Assembly: GCA_964513415.1 (NCBI GenBank)
Contig: CAZEMX010000054.1
Span: 1 to 12,168, forward strand
Origin: Methanomethylicus sp964513415
GTDB lineage: Archaea; Thermoproteota; Methanomethylicia; Methanomethylicales; Methanomethylicaceae
Length of the DNA: 12,168 nt
Direction: 5' to 3'
Shown: positions 7,480-12,168 of the stretch, piece after piece
How positions within the stretch are numbered: position 1 is the stretch's first letter
How the letters are laid out: each line of letters begins with the position of its first letter
Position numbers and translations under genes: made by a program
The notes under the pieces: generated by a model
Seen by the model: the letters and a program-made list of their open reading frames with translations, nothing else
What the model was told of the DNA's origin: nothing
The model's database searches: none

Positions 7480-7554
7480 TGGTGGACTGGGTGGGATTTG
7501 AACCCACGACTCCCTGCGTGCAAGGCAGGTGATCTGCCGCTAATCTACCAGCCC
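7480..7554 (-). tRNA. tRNA-Ala (anticodon TGC), CCA encoded
   Basis: The cloverleaf read on the minus strand has acceptor stem GGGCTGG/CCAGTCC, which contains the G3:U70 wobble pair that marks alanine tRNAs. The D stem is GATT/GATC, the anticodon stem CCTGC/GCAGG and the loop CTTGCAC, giving anticodon TGC (reads GCA and related Ala codons). The variable loop has five bases and the T arm is GTGGG/CCCAC with loop TTCAAAT. The discriminator is A, followed by an encoded CCA at 7482-7480. There is no intron. Confidence 0.96.
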
Positions 7555-7581
7555 TCTTTTTGCATAGAGACTCGAAGGGGA

Positions 7582-7590
7582 TTTTTATGC
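7582..7590 (-). promoter_or_regulatory. TATA-like box of tRNA-Ala
   Basis: The minus strand reads GCATAAAAATCC, preceded by the BRE-like GCAGAAAT. Its centre is about 32 bases before the tRNA 5' end at 7554, as expected for a tRNA promoter. Confidence 0.55.
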
Positions 7591-7741
7591 ATTTCTGCGC
7601 CCTGGCGCGAATGAAAAAAGGGCACAGGGGGCAGGCGAGAGGTAGATGAGCTTATTGCCGCACTCGCTGCAGAACCAGGGGCAATTTAACGCCTGCCACG
7701 CGATACGGATTGCTGCGCACGAGATGACCCGGCCGAGGCGT

Positions 7742-8131
7742 TTACTTCGGGGGGCACATCTCCGCCAGCTTCTTTCGCTTCTGCTCCTCAACCTGCTTGT
7801 GGATCGACCCTCCGTGAGAGTCCATTGTGACGGTCAACGGGCTGAGGCTGTCGAAGTCATATTTTACTATGCCGCCCGGGAAGATGTCGTCGAGGACTAT
7901 CTCGATCCCGCGGACCTGCTGAGTATAATATGCGGAGCAGCCGTTGATTCCGGCGAGGTATACTGAACGAACTTCCCCCAAGGCGTCCAGCACTGCGTCG
8001 CCCATACCAGCCTTGCCTATGATTGCCCTGTTCTTGAAAGTTCGGAGTACTTCCGGCATGAACTTGTTGAAGCCGGAGGATGTGATAAAGCCAAAGTAAT
8101 TGAGGGATGTGGATTTCGGACCCCGGTTCAC
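7742..8131 (-). CDS. Fumarase/tartrate-dehydratase beta-type protein, N-terminally truncated
   Basis: The 129 residues match the C-terminal part of the beta subunit of class I (Fe-S) fumarase, the hydratase that interconverts fumarate and malate. Family landmarks are TSSGFNKFMPEVL (18-30, the usual TTSxRMNxFTPxLL), RAIIGKAGMGDAVLDAL (35-51, here starting at R35), GCSAYY (64-69) and LTVTMDSHGGSI (99-110). Normal beta subunits have about 190-200 residues, so roughly the first 60-80 are missing. No alpha-subunit gene is nearby. The frame is closed upstream by a TAA at 8146-8144, so the loss is not just a start-site error. The GTG start overlaps the stop of the HTH gene in a GTGA arrangement, which could allow coupled translation. 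The best reading is a decaying gene; the alternative is a short repurposed domain expressed together with the HTH protein. Confidence 0.65.
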   Translation of the reverse strand: MNRGPKSTSLNYFGFITSSGFNKFMPEVLRTFKNRAIIGKAGMGDAVLDALGEVRSVYLAGINGCSAYYTQQVRGIEIVLDDIFPGGIVKYDFDSLSPLTVTMDSHGGSIHKQVEEQKRKKLAEMCPPK

Positions 8132-8412
8132 GTGCCTTTCGTCTTACTCCGGCCCTGCTCAAGCATCCTCACTATCTCGATCCCCCTGATGCGCCACGCC
8201 CGGTTTGGCAGCTTGAACGCCTCTATGGACCCCTTCCGGATCCACCACCTAACGAGCTTCTCGTCAACGGAGAGGAGCTCTGCGACGTCAGTCAGCCGGT
8301 AGAGCTTATGTGGCTCCACGCCGAAAGCCTCGGTAATGGGATTCCTCGGCCTTATGCCTTCCGGGAATTCTTCCTGCTCCACTGCATTTTTCGCTCTACT
8401 TCGCGCGCCCAC
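8128..8412 (-). CDS. Excisionase/MerR-like helix-turn-helix protein
   Basis: A 94-residue putative DNA-binding protein. Residues 37-86 (LYRLTDVAELLSVDEKLVRW onward) have the shape of the excisionase/MerR-type winged HTH: a first helix TDVAELL, a turn, a recognition helix EKLVRWWIRKG, then a wing around EAFKLPNRAWRIRG and a final helix IEIVRML. The first 35 residues are polar and probably flexible. I take the GTG at 8412; GTG at 8382 is an alternative that removes ten residues. An AT-rich box at 8448-8457 lies about 40 bases upstream. The gene overlaps the fumarase fragment by four bases. Its DNA target is unknown; the recombination-directionality resemblance is structural only, and no integrase is in the window. 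Confidence 0.6.
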   Translation of the reverse strand: MGARSRAKNAVEQEEFPEGIRPRNPITEAFGVEPHKLYRLTDVAELLSVDEKLVRWWIRKGSIEAFKLPNRAWRIRGIEIVRMLEQGRSKTKGT

Positions 8413-8447
8413 TAAAAAACACCATGGAATACATCATGTCTGCAGGG

Positions 8448-8457
8448 AATAATTTAA
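8448..8457 (-). promoter_or_regulatory. TATA-like box of the HTH / fumarase-fragment pair
   Basis: The minus strand reads TTAAATTATT, predicting a start near 8426 and a leader of about 14 bases before the GTG at 8412. Motif and spacing evidence only. Confidence 0.35.
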
Positions 8458-8642
8458 CGTTTCGCCTGCAGAAGGGCAAAATTGATGGTGTCCGTGAGGG
8501 CTTGCGATAGCGTTCTTCACCATCAAATCGCGGAAAAATGGCAAAAAGCCAATCAAAAAAGCGCAATTTATCATCAGCAAAATGGAGGGCGCATTTTTGC
8601 TCCGAGAAGCATGATATAAACAGGTGCAGGGGGGCGCGCATA

Positions 8643-8804
8643 TTGGTGTTATTTCCACCATGGGATGATAGTATGATGGGATGTCATGGTAGGTCAAGCC
8701 ATGATGCTCATCAAAATAGCGCATTTTTGCCAAAAAACACCATCAAATGTCACATCGAGTTCTATGGAGACATATACGATTTGATGTTAAATGTCGGATT
8801 TTTT
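8643..8804 (+). ncRNA. Possible small transcription unit (RNA or 45-codon gene)
   Basis: A TATA-like GATATAAAC at 8613-8621 predicts a plus-strand start near 8643, and six T at 8799-8804 could end it. Within it, the inverted repeats ACCATG/CATGGT (8657-8662 with 8685-8690) and TCATGG/CCATGA (8684-8689 with 8699-8704) exclude each other. A frame of 45 codons starting MMGCHGRSS (8673-8810) would also be read from such a transcript, but no Shine-Dalgarno precedes it. This is a low-confidence proposal with no family match. Confidence 0.15.
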
Positions 8805-8908
8805 CTATGAGACAAACGCGCTGGATGACCGTTGCGTGATGGTGGATAGCGGATGCCCTGCCCCCCCTGCGGCGGGATCTGCGTGTCAAAAGATAATGGA
8901 AAGAGTGC

Positions 8909-8915
8909 AAAAAAA
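8909..8915 (-). terminator. Oligo-T terminator downstream of hom
   Basis: Seven T in a row on the minus strand, about 50 bases past the hom stop codon and within a pyrimidine-rich stretch (CCCTCTTTTTTTGC). This is the usual archaeal intrinsic stop signal. Confidence 0.55.
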
Positions 8916-8963
8916 GAGGGAGACAGCAGACCGGCGGGGTAACCCCAGTCAAGAGGGGCCCCT

Positions 8964-9992
8964 TCAGAGACCCCGGCTGATGGCGATCAAGTCCGTCAGG
9001 AGCGAGTATCCAGTTGCCCTGCGCCCTGCGCCCGGCCCCACGACAGTCACGTCACCTAGGCAGTCGGTCGCAAACGTGAGCGCATTCGTGACTCCGGCGA
9101 TGTTTGCCAGCGGGTCCGTGACCGGCAAGGCAACCGGCTGGACCTCAGCCGAGACCCTCCCGCCAACATCATCCACCTTCGCGATGAGCTTTATCCTCTC
9201 GCCCCTCGCCTTTGCTGCCTCGACCTCTGGCAGCGCGATCTTGGAGATGCCTCTTCGGTTCACGTCAGCAGGCTTGATGTCGCTCCTGAAGAAGTAGTTG
9301 GCAAGTATCGCCGCCTTCGCGGCGGCGTCCCACCCCTCCACGTCCATGGTCGGGTCAGCCTCGGCGTATCCTGCCCTCTGCGCCTCCTTCAGCACCTCGT
9401 CGTAGCACCTCCCCTTCGCCATCTCGGAGAGGATCAGGTTGGTCGTCCCGTTCACTATGCCCCTTATCGAGGAGACCGAGCACCCGGCGAGCGCCCCGTC
9501 GAAGAGGTTGAATGCTGGCGTCCCGCTCAGCACGGTCCCCTTGAACTTGATCTTAGCCCCCTTCTTAGCCGCCAACCCCGCGAGCTCCCTGTAGTGCAGC
9601 GCGAGGGGGCCCTTGTTGGTCGTCGCAACGTGCTTCCCCAGCGACAGGGCGGCATTCATGTGGGAGTATCCCGGCTCCCCGTCAGTTATGTTTGTCCAGG
9701 TCACCTCGACTATGGCGTTGCTGGAGCTCTCCCGGATCGTCTCCAGCGCCGAGAGCCCCCTCCGCTGGGCAGGCAGAGCCTCCACGCTCTGCCTCGAGTC
9801 GGCAAGCCTCAGCGCCTCCCTCAGGTCGATCCCACGGTCATCCATTATCGATCCGCCCCTTATGTCCGAGATGGCGACCACGTTCCACTCCACCCCATAC
9901 CGCTCCTTGAGCGCGGCGCGCTTCTCCAGCAGCAGGTCGCCAAGCCCTCGCCCTACTGTCCCGAAGCCTATGAATGCGATGTCAAACTTCAT
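8964..9992 (-). CDS. hom: Homoserine dehydrogenase
   Basis: NAD(P)-dependent enzyme that reduces aspartate semialdehyde to homoserine, the branch point to threonine and methionine, in the cytoplasm. The 342 residues fit the short form without a C-terminal ACT regulatory domain, so allosteric threonine control through ACT is not expected. The Rossmann nucleotide loop is GFGTVGRG (9-16). The catalytic-domain landmarks are TTNKGPLA with Lys127, GTPAFNL (157-163), GIVNGTTNLILSEM (178-191) and YAEADPTMDVEGWDAAAK, which carries the substrate-binding acidic residues and the catalytic-type Lys226. The core is intact. The gene starts at the ATG at 9992 and is divergent from the NfeD gene across about 114 bases that contain TATA-like boxes for both directions. 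It is not clustered with other amino-acid genes here. Confidence 0.96.
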   Translation of the reverse strand: MKFDIAFIGFGTVGRGLGDLLLEKRAALKERYGVEWNVVAISDIRGGSIMDDRGIDLREALRLADSRQSVEALPAQRRGLSALETIRESSSNAIVEVTWTNITDGEPGYSHMNAALSLGKHVATTNKGPLALHYRELAGLAAKKGAKIKFKGTVLSGTPAFNLFDGALAGCSVSSIRGIVNGTTNLILSEMAKGRCYDEVLKEAQRAGYAEADPTMDVEGWDAAAKAAILANYFFRSDIKPADVNRRGISKIALPEVEAAKARGERIKLIAKVDDVGGRVSAEVQPVALPVTDPLANIAGVTNALTFATDCLGDVTVVGPGAGRRATGYSLLTDLIAISRGL

Positions 9993-10025
9993 AATATTCG
10001 CCCGGCTTAGTTACCATCTGAATGC

Positions 10026-10066
10026 GATAAAAAGGTATCCTATAGCGCACGTCAACGGTATAAAAG
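10026..10066. promoter_or_regulatory. Divergent promoter region of hom and the NfeD gene
   Basis: Two AT-rich boxes lie between the divergent genes. GATAAAAA at 10026-10033 reads TTTTTATC on the minus strand and fits a hom transcript starting near 10003. TATAAAAG at 10059-10066 fits a plus-strand start near 10088, about 18 bases before the NfeD ATG, but it also reads CTTTTATA on the minus strand and could be a second hom promoter. Confidence 0.4.
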
Positions 10067-10106
10067 GGGCGGCGGCAACACAGTTACCAGGCGGAGTGCG
10101 GGGTTG

Positions 10107-10493
10107 ATGCCATCGTTGGCAAGGCGCCTCTTGTTCATCAGCGACGACGTGGCAGCGGTGCTGCTCACCGTTGCGGTCGTATGGGAGCTGTACTCGAGCG
10201 GGATCATCGGCGCAGGCGCGGCGATAGTAATAGGCGCGCTTGCAGTGGCGTTCTTCTCCTTCGTGGCATTCAAGACATACAGGCTGCAGGCCATGGAGCC
10301 GAAGGTTGGCGCCGAGGTGATGGTCGGAAAGATGGGGAAGGCGGTCTGTGACCTGGACCCGGAGGGCGCAGTGGAGATCGAGGGGGAGTACTGGAAGGCG
10401 GTCGGGGTCAGGCCTGTCTGGAAGGGTGCCGCAGTAAGAGTTGTTAGGATAGATGGATTGAAGGCAACCGTCGTCCAGGTGGAAGAGGGTTAA
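10107..10493 (+). CDS. NfeD-domain membrane protein, short stand-alone form
   Basis: A 128-residue protein with two membrane helices (about 14-30 and 33-55) and a C-terminal NfeD-type OB-fold barrel (about 67-126: GAEVMVGKMGKAVCDLDPEG, then EYWKAVGV, GAAVRVVRIDG and a final VVQV strand). NfeD proteins usually partner with stomatin/flotillin (SPFH) proteins and some carry a fused ClpP-like protease. This one lacks the protease part, and no SPFH gene is visible in the window. I chose the ATG at 10107 over the adjoining TTG at 10104; GGAG at 10092-10095 may help initiation. A role in membrane organisation or protein quality control is inferred from the family. Confidence 0.82.
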   Translation: MPSLARRLLFISDDVAAVLLTVAVVWELYSSGIIGAGAAIVIGALAVAFFSFVAFKTYRLQAMEPKVGAEVMVGKMGKAVCDLDPEGAVEIEGEYWKAVGVRPVWKGAAVRVVRIDGLKATVVQVEEG

Positions 10494-10879
10494 GCGCGGA
10501 TCGGGGAATGCGAAGCAGATGGGGCGGGGGGCGCAATTGGCGCGGCCTTGGACGTGTTTGTGATGGGAGTTGTGGCTGGCTTCGCCCATAGATGCAGCAG
10601 GCGCAGCGCCGCAGGTGCTTGCTTACTTGCTTACTGCCTGCCGCGCAATAAAGCGACTGCTGCGAGAGGCGCTCGCTGTAAGCCGTCTGCTGCCGCGCCC
10701 ATACTGAATGCAACGTGGCACTTCCGATGATGTTAGGTTATGAAATGCGGCATCTGCGATGGCGCATTAATGGAAGCGGACTAATGCGGTAGCGCTAGTG
10801 GACCGCCGCAACTGCTATGCCGCGGAGGGAGGATTGCCACCCTTTATTAATCGCTTGGATGCAACACTATTTGGTCACA
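10494..10879. other. Spacer between the NfeD gene and the small helical protein
   Basis: I see no convincing gene in these 386 bases. The left part is G-rich. A perfect 8-base tandem duplication, CTTGCTTA twice, lies at 10618-10633. A 14-codon frame, MKCGICDGALMEAD, starts at 10741 and contains one Cys-x2-Cys knuckle; it is too short to call. The open frame 10548-10730 (60 codons, Cys/Arg/Ala-rich) has no recognisable features. The promoter of the next gene is at 10842-10850. Confidence 0.5.
10842..10850 (+). promoter_or_regulatory. TATA-like box that fixes the start of the next gene
   Basis: CTTTATTAA followed by TCG is a good archaeal TATA match. It predicts a transcript start near 10872, so the in-frame ATG at 10817 would not be in the message and the ATG at 10880 would be read from a leader of only a few bases. 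Confidence 0.5.
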
Positions 10880-11278
10880 ATGAAGGAGAGCAACAGGAAT
10901 GCCCTCAGGAACAGCCTGATCATAATCGATGCCAAGCTTGACCAGATGATCTCCGCATGCCAAGGGGCTGCAAGGACGCCGCTGCCGACCGGCAGCAGAG
11001 ACCATGACCACGAGCATGAGCGGAGGATTGCCGAGATTGCAGGGGATATGCTAGGCGAGGTGTCCGCAATAAGGGAGAAGTACGGGCTGGAGAAGGATGA
11101 GCGGACCGCGAGAAGCGACATCAAGACGGCGCTCCTGGACATAAGCATACTCCTCGATGATTTGGCGCCGAAGAGGCTGAGCGCCTACGGGGAGCTGGAC
11201 CGGGCCGATATGGAATACCTTGCCAACATGGTCGAGCGGCTGAAGGGGATGCTCAATGCCATATGGTCGCTCCTATGA
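10880..11278 (+). CDS. Small helical protein of unknown function
   Basis: I do not recognise this family. From the ATG at 10880 the product has 132 residues. It is predicted to be almost entirely helical, with heptad-like hydrophobic spacing at 12-27, 49-68 and 80-95 and in the last helix 108-131 (ADMEYLANMVERLKGMLNAI). A short His/Asp/Glu cluster, DHDHEHERR (41-49), interrupts the helices and could be a flexible or metal-binding loop. There is no signal peptide or membrane segment. The longer frame from 10817 would add 21 residues with no sign of conservation and lies upstream of the likely promoter. Codon use matches the neighbours, which supports a real gene. It is convergent with the toroid gene, with 34 bases between stops, including the perfect palindrome GCGGCGCCGC at 11303-11312. 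Confidence 0.6.
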   Translation: MKESNRNALRNSLIIIDAKLDQMISACQGAARTPLPTGSRDHDHEHERRIAEIAGDMLGEVSAIREKYGLEKDERTARSDIKTALLDISILLDDLAPKRLSAYGELDRADMEYLANMVERLKGMLNAIWSLL

Positions 11279-11312
11279 GGGGGGCGGCTCAATCCACGGG
11301 GCGCGGCGCCGC

Positions 11313-12104
11313 TTAGAAGTATCCCAGCGACATCAGGGCGGCAGTTGCATAGTAAGTGTTTGCAAGGGTGGGTATGCCAAACTCGGCTCTGAAGAAGCCC
11401 CCCCTCGAGGAGAGGGAGGCGCCGATCCGCTGTATGCAGCCCTGCGGGTTTCTCACGTTTTCATTGAATGCGCCCAAGATCATGATGCCGGCGTGAGTCT
11501 CCTCGATGAAAGGAAGACCTGAATTGGGCACCAACGTGAAGCCGCCTTGCGGGTCTTCGCATGCCCTCGTGAAGTCCAGCACATTTCGGATGTTTGATAG
11601 GTCGTAGCCGAGGTCCGCCAGCGCGGAGACAGCATGGTATGTCGCCAAGATGCTCGAATGGCCTCGTTGCCCGAACCCGCCGTCATTGTTCTGAAAGCGG
11701 AGGAGAAACTGCACCGTCCGGGGATCGCCATCGAGCCGTAGGAGCCTTTTGAGGTGGGCGAGCATCGACAGCGACTCAAATTCGGAGAGGGCAACAGGCG
11801 TCTGGTCGAGCCTGATGCTGCCGAGAAGTGCAGATGCAGCATTCCTGTTTTTGGAGAGATCTTCCCCAAGCAGGGCGAGTGATCGGTTGACGTAGTAGTG
11901 TGACCTCAAGTCGTCAGCTGGGAATGCCTTGAGCCACTCAACCGTCCTCGGGCTGCCTTGATCCCCTGACTCGAGCATGTCCAGCAAGGCCAGCGCGAAG
12001 AACGTATCTTGGACGTTCGACTGCAGCCCTGCGCAGAACGCATAGCCGCCGTCACTGTTGAGGCACCCCCTCACGTAACCCAATATCAGGGATTTTGTTG
12101 GCAT
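11313..12104 (-). CDS. Prenyltransferase/squalene-cyclase-type alpha-alpha toroid repeat protein
   Basis: The 263 residues contain the repeats that build the alpha-alpha barrel of protein-prenyltransferase beta subunits and terpene cyclases. A GG turn precedes paired helices at 16-44 (NSDGGYAF then QDTFFALALLDML), 139-166 (NNDGGFGQ then ATYHAVSALADLG), 184-213 (DPQGGFTL then EETHAGIMILGAF) and 232-262 (SSRGGFFRA then ANTYYATAALMSLG). Residues about 54-128 hold degenerate copies. The Asp/Cys pair that binds zinc in farnesyl- and geranylgeranyltransferases is not evident, nor is the DxDD motif of class II cyclases, so an enzymatic role is doubtful; a lipid- or protein-binding scaffold is possible. 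I take the ATG at 12104 rather than the TTG before it. The frame stays open to the window edge, so an upstream start outside the window cannot be excluded, although GCATATGCC at 12126-12134 would suit a leaderless start at 12104. Confidence 0.75.
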   Translation of the reverse strand: MPTKSLILGYVRGCLNSDGGYAFCAGLQSNVQDTFFALALLDMLESGDQGSPRTVEWLKAFPADDLRSHYYVNRSLALLGEDLSKNRNAASALLGSIRLDQTPVALSEFESLSMLAHLKRLLRLDGDPRTVQFLLRFQNNDGGFGQRGHSSILATYHAVSALADLGYDLSNIRNVLDFTRACEDPQGGFTLVPNSGLPFIEETHAGIMILGAFNENVRNPQGCIQRIGASLSSRGGFFRAEFGIPTLANTYYATAALMSLGYF

Positions 12105-12168
12105 CAAGTATGGGATCCTGCCTTGGCATATGCCGATTACTTCACTACGAGCACAGACGTTTTGCCCC

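Larger units (their letters stand above)
8413..8963. other. AT-rich, repeat-bearing spacer between HTH gene and hom
   Basis: There is no convincing long gene in this 551-base stretch, although frames of 90-99 codons are open on both strands. It is much richer in A/T than its neighbours. Short repeats recur: AAAAAACACCAT at 8414-8425 and 8732-8743; CACCATCAAAT at 8518-8528 and 8738-8748, with the inverted copy ATTGATGGTG at 8481-8490; and GCGCATTTTTGC at 8590-8601 and 8719-8730. Overlapping inverted repeats built on CCATG/CATGG lie at 8657-8704. A plus-strand TATA-like box (8613-8621) and a T6 run (8799-8804) could bound a small transcript. The right end carries the hom terminator. Confidence 0.6.

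Noticed and set aside
7585..7791. Minus-strand frame containing CPWFCSECGNKL, resembling half a zinc ribbon
   Set aside because: Only one knuckle is present, its start lies inside the fumarase fragment, and its stop codon is the TATA box of tRNA-Ala.
8434..8733. Minus-strand frame of 99 codons in the repeat-rich spacer
   Set aside because: It has no recognisable domain, mixed composition with many His/Pro/Cys, no ribosome binding site and no agreement with neighbouring codon use.
8641..8740. C/D box guide RNA suggested by TGATGA-like words
   Set aside because: No CTGA D/D' boxes occur at the right spacing on either strand.
8413..8963. CRISPR-like array
   Set aside because: The repeats are short, irregularly spaced and partly inverted, with no uniform spacer length.
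9594..10107. Plus-strand open frames antisense to hom
   Set aside because: They mirror the intact homoserine dehydrogenase gene and show Arg/Pro/Ser-rich shadow composition.

Overview
The window looks like a gene-dense chromosomal segment of an archaeon, most likely in the TACK/Thermoproteota (Nitrososphaeria-like) range. The evidence is a family set typical of archaea (HtpX-type M48 protease next to a one-membrane zinc-ribbon protein, archaeal-type arginyl-tRNA synthetase with a KMSGR motif, short homoserine dehydrogenase without an ACT domain, stand-alone short NfeD protein), TATA-like boxes about 25-30 bases before start sites, several apparently leaderless or short-leader genes, oligo-T terminators, tRNA genes that encode CCA, and frequent AGG and ATA codons in GC-rich genes. 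The exact lineage cannot be fixed from this sequence alone.

Layout. Bases 2-1049 hold the 3' part of htpX and a tightly linked small zinc-ribbon membrane protein. A tRNA-Arg(CCG) gene follows at 1063-1140, with its TATA box inside the preceding coding region. Bases 1263-3023 encode a secreted or anchored parallel beta-helix protein of the Cthe_2159/DUF4353 type, convergent with argS (3048-5009, minus). A 206-base divergent promoter region separates argS from a 572-residue one-pass membrane protein with a cytoplasmic helical head, an Ig-like domain and an outward-facing CAP/SCP domain (5216-6934). Next comes a gene-poor, more AT-rich and apparently decayed section (6935-8963). It holds a tRNA-Ala(TGC), an amino-truncated fumarase beta-type fragment overlapped by four bases with an excisionase-like helix-turn-helix gene, and a repeat-rich non-coding stretch with a possible small transcription unit on the plus strand. 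From 8964 dense coding resumes: homoserine dehydrogenase (minus) divergent from an NfeD-domain membrane protein (plus), a 386-base spacer, a small helical protein of unknown function, and at the right edge a prenyltransferase/terpene-cyclase-type alpha-alpha toroid protein (minus).

How the genes relate. ArgRS and tRNA-Arg(CCG) lie within 2 kb of each other. HtpX, NfeD and the small zinc-ribbon protein belong to families linked to membrane protein quality control. The beta-helix and CAP proteins are surface-exposed and may face polysaccharides or neighbouring cells. Homoserine dehydrogenase is a housekeeping enzyme of threonine/methionine synthesis. I see no CRISPR array, no complete mobile element and no obvious multi-gene defence system. 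The most unusual items are the HTH plus truncated fumarase pair, the repeat-bearing spacer beside it, and the two large extracellular proteins.
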